A DNA stretch of 64,000 nt from Owenia fusiformis. Its lineage: Eukaryota; Annelida; Polychaeta; Sabellida; Oweniidae. The position numbers were made by a program, and so were the translations under genes. Below are positions 58,946-64,000 of the stretch, piece after piece. Location of the stretch: NCBI GenBank assembly GCA_903813345.2, contig CAIIXF020000004.1, forward strand, positions 31,189,986 through 31,253,985, given 5' to 3'. The first letter of the stretch is position 1, and every line of letters begins with the position of its first letter. Under the pieces are notes generated by a model, which saw only the letters and a list, made by a program, of their open reading frames with translations, was not told the origin of the DNA and made no database searches.

Positions 58946-59499
58946 CCATGTTTACAGTATTTAAATTGACACCATCACAGTGACCAACATCCCTTTCTAA
59001 ATCTAAATCACGCCCCTTTACACCAGTACTAGAGGGTGCAGTCAATCAAAATTGGGCTGTAAATTGATTCAAAATTTCATCATATTTTTTCAAATGTTGC
59101 TATACTAAGTGTTTTGTCAACTCTACTGAATATGTACCTTCAACATCTTTTGTCTGATTCTACTGTCAAATTCTTTGTATTATCAGATATGGGTACACAG
59201 TGGGTCACTCTATCATATCTTGCATAAGTGTAAATAAGTAACCCATTTTGTTAAACATATGATGTATGAAACATATAAACATATTATGTTCATTGTTTTT
59301 ACACATATTGTGTCTTATTATAGGTTTATTGGTAGGATCATTGTTAAAATGTATAAGGCGCTTTCAATGGCTATAACAATGTCCTGTTAAACTTGGAGCT
59401 GGTAAAATGGATACTTTTGATTTTAACCTTTTGATTGTTTTCTGGCAGACATTTTAGAAATTTTTTCATGGCTTTATTGTTTTCTAGCAGACATTTTAG

Positions 59500-59787
59500 A
59501 TTTGTGCGTGGGGAGAAAAATTTTAAATGTGATTAGAAAGTCGTTGAGGGCACATTATGGAACTCATACTAAGATCCATACTGGGGAGAGGAAATTCAAA
59601 TGTGATGTTTGTCTTAAAACATTTAACAGCAAATCTAACCTTGTAATGCATTCTAAGATCCATACTGGAGAGAGGAATTTCAAATGTGATATTTGTCTTA
59701 AAGACATTTACCCAAAAGTCCAGTCTTGTAACACATTCTAAGATCCATACTGGAGAGAGGAATTTCAAATGTGATGTTTGTCTTTAG
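59500..59787 (+). pseudogene. Broken C2H2 zinc-finger fragment
   Basis: Frames through this stretch give the C2H2 linker and finger pattern: '[16 protein letters not shown]', '[20 protein letters not shown]' and, after a frame change near 59700, '[18 protein letters not shown]', then a stop. About three fingers remain. No flanking domain or start is seen. Likely a relic of a zinc-finger gene of the expanded animal kind. Confidence 0.75.
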
Positions 59788-59835
59788 GCAATTTGAATGT
59801 ATCACCTTAAGGAGGGACGCTTATATATTATACAT

Positions 59836-59912
59836 GTGCCCATAAAGTCTCTATACTTTACATAGACTTGGTATGTTATTGTTTAAGATTATGTGAACAT
59901 CCTGTACAATTT
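59836..59912. mobile_element. Relic of the CAGGGTGTCC mini-MITE family
   Basis: 'gcccataaagtctctatact', 'gacttggtatgttattgttt' and 'gtgaacatcctgtac' parallel the 79-bp element at 20655-20733, with decay. Confidence 0.5.
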
Positions 59913-61009
59913 GTATTCATATTGACCCTGAATTATGGTATATGGTGTTTCTATGGCAACATAATGTTTTTTTCATGGTCTCAAAAGAGAATACAAACAT
60001 GCTGTAATTTTATTATTTTATTTGTAATAAAAAAAACATTAAACATTACTTTTATTTTTTTTCTTATTTATTTTCATTAAACGAACATTTGTATATTTTA
60101 CAATGTATAAATATTAGTATATTAGATATCTCAAAATAATAATTTTGTTATAAAAAGGAAAAGAAACCCCATATCAGATGAACTGCAAGAGAAACATTGA
60201 TAAATAAAAAGATACATTATTATTATACACAAACATGTAGTTGAATTCACTTAAATGCAGTATTCGCCCATTTAAACTATAATCTAACTAAATTATTAAC
60301 TTGAAACTTGCATATCTTTAGTAAAAAAAAACATGGTTCAAATTGTTCAATTTTTGAACCCCAGAATAATAATCCCCTGATGGTTGGTGTCTGTAACAAA
60401 TGGCTGGTTGTGACATTTTTCATGTCGGTACCTCATTTATTTATGTATAGGATATCATAAAAAATATTCTTTTCAGATTTACAAGAATGCATTAAAGGTC
60501 CAGTAGGCTTTTTGACACATCATATTTACAAGTGATTATAAAACATTGAATTTTAGCCCCTCAAAATATGACAGCTGTTGGTCTGTACTTCAGTTTTGAC
60601 AGTTGTTGTTTATGTACAGGATTTGAAATAAAGCATTATAATCCAGTTGGAACACTTTTTGACAGACCCTGTACACAAGCGATTAAAACACTGAACAAAG
60701 CCTGGTATAAGAGAGTAACACCCCCAAGGAAATACTATTTCAAAAATTTGAGCACTTTTTCAAGTGATTTTGTATTTCATACAAGTCTGCTGCTCAATAA
60801 GGCACAAAATGACCACATATAAGTGGAACAGTAAAATCTATTAGAAAATTTTATCATACAAAATACTTTTATGTAGATGCTGACCCCTTGAAATATATAA
60901 ATTGTTTCAACTATATGACCTATAAATACCACAAATGTTTACAATACTGTCTCTTGTTATTTCTGGAAGAACAAGGTGATACCTCCACATTTCCAAAATT
61001 TTAATAAAA
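59913..61009. other. AT-rich intergenic sequence
   Basis: No gene seen. 60492-60690 contains two related ~100-bp copies ('ggtccagtaggctttttgac' and 'tccagttggaacactttttg'), possibly a transposon relic. Confidence 0.4.
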
Positions 61010-61435
61010 TGGCAAGAAATGTGCAAAGTAAAGCAGGAAGACTACAAGTTGCACAATATATTTTGTACGAATATTATGATTTCAACATGTTCAACTACAA
61101 TGTACAAATAGTGACTTTCACTGAGGGTGATAGTGTAAATGATTTCCCCAAGGGAATATCCTCTAAAATATATTATTTCCAAAGCCAGGAAGACTACAAG
61201 TTACACAATATATTTTGTACGAATATCATGATTTCAACATGTTCAACTACAATGTGCAAATAGTGGCTGTTATTGACGGTGATAGTGTAAATGATTTCCC
61301 CAAGGGAATATCCTCTAAAATATATTATTTCCAAAGCCAGGAAGACTACAAGTTACACAATATATTTTGTAGGAATATTATGGTTTCAATATGTTCAACT
61401 ACAATGTACAAATAGTTTTATTATGGTTTCAACAT
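61010..61435. repeat. ~151-bp tandem repeat, 3 copies
   Basis: The unit starts 'ggaagactacaagttacaca' (61037, 61188, 61340) and includes 'gatttccccaagggaatatc'. The copies are very similar. Confidence 0.92.
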
Positions 61436-61444
61436 GTTCAACTA

Positions 61445-61535
61445 CAATACAATACGATACGATACGATACAATACAATACAATATAATACAATACAATAC
61501 AATACAATACAATATAATACAATAGATGTATTAGG
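61445..61535. repeat. (AATAC)n pentanucleotide microsatellite
   Basis: About 17 AATAC-type units with AATACG and ATAAT variants. Confidence 0.95.
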
Positions 61536-62284
61536 TATAAGCCATTAATGTTATCCAATAAATGCAATGTTACAACAAACTTCTACATCCCATGTGCAAT
61601 GTAGAAATTGTTCTTAATATGAATTCTAATATGATATGTGGTGTCACAATAACTAGAACATTGATTTATTGGTCTATATTTGGGTATAGGATCACTTATT
61701 TAAAAAGTTGTTTTTCTGGTTTGATTATTATCATATTAGAATCGTAACAAAGACCTCCTTCTCTTATTTATGGCAAATATATGACCTCAGATTTTATTCT
61801 GGCCATTGCCAAAGACCTCAATCGCTAGGCGATTTCAGTCTGTTAACAATGAACAGAATCAAATTTCCAATCATATATTGCGCCATAAATCATAGAATTT
61901 CGGTCTTTATTCCTTAAATACTGCATACCTAATACTACAAAGTGGGCAACATTCTGAATAATGTTATAATTTAGTGGCTACCCAGTATTTAAAAGTTTTA
62001 AACACATTCTATCAATATATGTACATTATACGCGTAATAAACCCATATATTTTCCCTTTTGGCATACATTAACAACAAAATGACAACTGATTTAATATAT
62101 TGCCATACACTCGTACTTTGACAATTTTTGCTCATTTATGAAATCTTACAAATAACAAAATTATTAACTTTTTTGGAAGCTCTTACACTTTGTTTTGGGA
62201 GCTCTTTATCTCTAGTCCCTTGTCTAATGATTTAAAACTAAAGTGCAACAACCTAAACCATAGGACTATAACAGCATACTGTGA
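61536..62284. other. AT-rich sequence, no gene seen
   Basis: No homology recognised. Probably the 3' flank of the PADI gene, which ends at 62443 on the minus strand. Confidence 0.4.
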
Positions 62285-62442
62285 AAATATTTGGGCATAG
62301 TTTTCCTTTAAACTATATTAAGGCATAGTTTTCCTTTGAAATATATTTAGGCACAGCTTTACTTTGAAAATTAGGCATAGTTTTCCTTTAAATATATTTA
62401 GGCACAGCTTTCCTTTAAAATATATATAGGCATAGTTTTCCT
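62285..62442. repeat. ~33-bp repeat (GGCATAGTTTTCCTTTAAAA)
   Basis: Five copies of 'ggcatagttttcctttaaaa' plus 'tatatttaggcac'. The array touches the stop codon of the PADI exon, so it would form the start of its 3' UTR. Confidence 0.85.
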
Positions 62443-63505
62443 TTAAAACTCCATATTCCACCACTTATAGGCAAAAGGCTCCCGTCTTGTGTTTGTACCA
62501 CAATGGATTTCTCCGAGTAGAACATGGTAACTTTCCCAGTCATTGATAAAGTGACAATGAACTCCGAGTGGTTCCAATTGGTCTCGCATGTAACTCTCAA
62601 ACTGACAAATTCCTTGGATTTTCGGTCCGAATGGTTTCGGGATCCCCAAGTGGTTTCCAAGAACAAGCATGTTCACCATACCTGGAAAAGAAAACGTGTA
62701 AAGGGCTTTCATCGAAAAATAGGTGAGGCAAATTGGAATAGGTGAGGCGAATCAGAATAGGTGAGGCAAAACAGAATAGGTGAGGCAAAACAACCAACAA
62801 TTACAGGTGAGATATGATCATGTTCAGTCAAAACAGACAAAATTTGGCATCAGCCTAGGAATATGGCATTTAATTGAAAATGTGGCATTTATTTGAGAAT
62901 ATGGAATCATCCTCTAAGGAATATTTCTATTATTATTAAGAATATTTTATTCTTGTATGTTTAACATAATCATACATTATATTGATTTACAGGAAACGAC
63001 AGGGATTGGACAAGAGGATCCCCGCTCCAATATACCTAGGAGAATATTTTTGTTCAGTCAAGAAACAGTCAAATTCATTATGATAATTCGCTAATACCAA
63101 CCTGTATTAAGGCATCTGAGGAAAAGAAACTATAACAACCATGCCATTCTCATTGAAAACTTCTAAAATGTAGCTTGTAGAGAGGTTTTAGCAAAGAAAC
63201 TATATTTCTGAAGCAGAAAGGACTTGAAAATCAACCAAATCCACATGTCATCGAATAAATTAGTTATGTGATGTTCGCTTTTGGATATGGTGTACATATA
63301 TCCCTCGGTAAGATATCTTTATTACCCCCAGGATATATCCCATATCCATAACCTCCCATAACATAAACATCATTTATTTACCTGGGAATATAGCATCAGC
63401 CCCTGTGCCATCTACCGTATGGAATAGGGCAGGTACGTCTATGACATCTTCTTCAGTCAGTCCTAACTCTCTTTTCAATGTATCTCTGTTCCAGTCTAAA
63501 TATCT
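62443..63505 (-). CDS. PADI: Protein-arginine deiminase, last two coding exons (partial)
   Basis: Minus-strand exons 63382-63505 and 62443-62681 (TAA at 62443-62445) join in frame to 120 residues. The first gives '[20 protein letters not shown]' and VIDVPALF. The second gives '[20 protein letters not shown]', then '[20 protein letters not shown]', [12 protein letters not shown] and KWWNMEF. This is the C-terminal end of calcium-dependent peptidylarginine deiminases, which turn protein arginine into citrulline. The Cys of HCGTN matches the catalytic nucleophile (Cys645 in human PADI4). Length from DWN to the end equals that of vertebrate PADIs, and the KWWNM ending is kept. The rest of the gene lies to the right of the window. 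Human paralog numbers do not apply. Looks functional over the visible part. An acceptor at 63503 instead of 63505 is possible. Confidence 0.92.
62715..62795. repeat. 17-bp repeat (AATAGGTGAGGCAAAAC)
   Basis: Four copies in the PADI intron, 35 bp from the acceptor of the last exon. No exon capture. Confidence 0.85.
62796..63381. other. Rest of the last PADI intron
   Basis: AT-rich. 'aatatggcatttaattgaaa' is a small tandem duplication near 62860. Two related segments with 'ttcagtcaaaacagacaaaa' (62824) and 'ttcagtcaagaaacagtcaa' (63053). Nothing else seen. Confidence 0.4.
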
Positions 63506-64000
63506 CTATTAAAGCAGAATTACAAATAAACTTCACATATTCTATAACATCTTCAGTCAGGCCTAACTCTCTTTTCAATGTATCTCTGTTCCAGTCAAGA
63601 TATCTCTAAAAGTAGAATTACAAATAAACTTCACATTTTCAATAACATCTTCAGTCAGGCCTAACTCTCTTTTCAATGTGTCCCTGTTCCAGTCAAGATA
63701 TCTCTAAAAGTAGAATTACAAATAAACTTCACATGTTCTATAACATCTTCAGTCAGGCCTAACTCTCTTTTCAATGTATCTCTGTTCCAGTCCAGATATC
63801 TCTAAAAGTAGAATTACAAATAAACTTCACATGTTCTATAACATCTTCTGTCAGGCCTAACTCTCTTTTCAATGTATCTCTGTTCCAGTCCAAATATCTC
63901 TAAAAGTAGAATTACAAATAAACTTCACATGTTCTATAACATCTTCAGTCAGGCCTAACTCTCTTTTCAATGTGTCCCTGTTCCAGTCTAAATATCTCTA
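63506..64000. repeat. 98-bp array of acceptor plus exon start (PADI), runs off the window
   Basis: Five copies with a strict 98-bp period (markers at 63545, 63643, 63741, 63839, 63937). On the minus strand each reads 'attctacttttag|AGATAT', then 'CTTGACTGGAACAGAGATAC' and 'ATTGAAAAGAGAGTTAGGCC', which is the acceptor plus about 65 bases ([19 protein letters not shown]) of the exon at 63505, then 'catgtgaagtttatttgtaa'. Copies are over 95% alike by eye. 98 is not a multiple of 3, so reading through several units breaks the frame. Confidence 0.92.

Noticed and set aside
58484-58983. 161- and 143-codon ORFs with RYILCSQCTKH repeats
   Set aside because: They come from the 37-bp array, and all three frames are open in turn. 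No gene-like composition.

Overview
The window is AT-rich animal nuclear DNA, probably from a marine invertebrate. Four conserved, intron-rich bilaterian genes lie among a very large amount of short tandem repeats and small non-autonomous DNA transposons. The proteins are clearly metazoan. The presence of a protein-arginine deiminase (PADI) together with the repeat style suggests an invertebrate, but the sequence alone does not fix the phylum. I saw no bacterial genes, CRISPR array, rRNA or tRNA.

Layout: 1-6179 holds only repeats and a 1.1 kb foldback element, all probably inside an upstream intron of the first gene. Positions 6180-17616 (+) carry the 3' part (15 exons, about 630 residues) of U2SURP/SR140, a U2 snRNP-associated splicing factor. 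Positions 17617-23735 are a convergent intergenic stretch with 3' UTR sequence and mariner-type elements. Positions 23736-29871 (-) carry a DCN1-like cullin neddylation factor of the DCUN1D1/2 type (7 exons). Its third intron holds, on the opposite strand, an intact intronless 340-codon ORF (27238-28260) that looks like a pseudokinase. Positions 32823-56707 (+) carry a complete MCM7 replicative helicase subunit in 16 exons (732 residues), with a perfect E-box and E2F site just upstream. Positions 56708-62442 hold repeats and a broken C2H2 zinc-finger fragment. Positions 62443-63505 (-) carry the last two coding exons of a PADI, including the catalytic-cysteine exon; the gene continues beyond the right edge.

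The genes have unrelated housekeeping roles (splicing, neddylation, replication licensing), plus citrullination, and show no operon-like logic. The striking feature is the introns. At about a dozen splice junctions in all four genes, the neighbouring minisatellite or duplication is built from a unit that spans the exon-intron boundary. Each copy therefore carries a decoy donor or acceptor plus some exon bases. Clear cases are U2SURP 6284, 13349 and 14251; MCM7 39457, 51541 and 52625; DCUN1D 26546; and PADI 63505. Other intron content includes two related families with ~145-160 bp internal arrays and covarying termini, TA-, TTAA- and 8-bp-TSD elements, a nested transposon, and five related short hairpins in one MCM7 intron.
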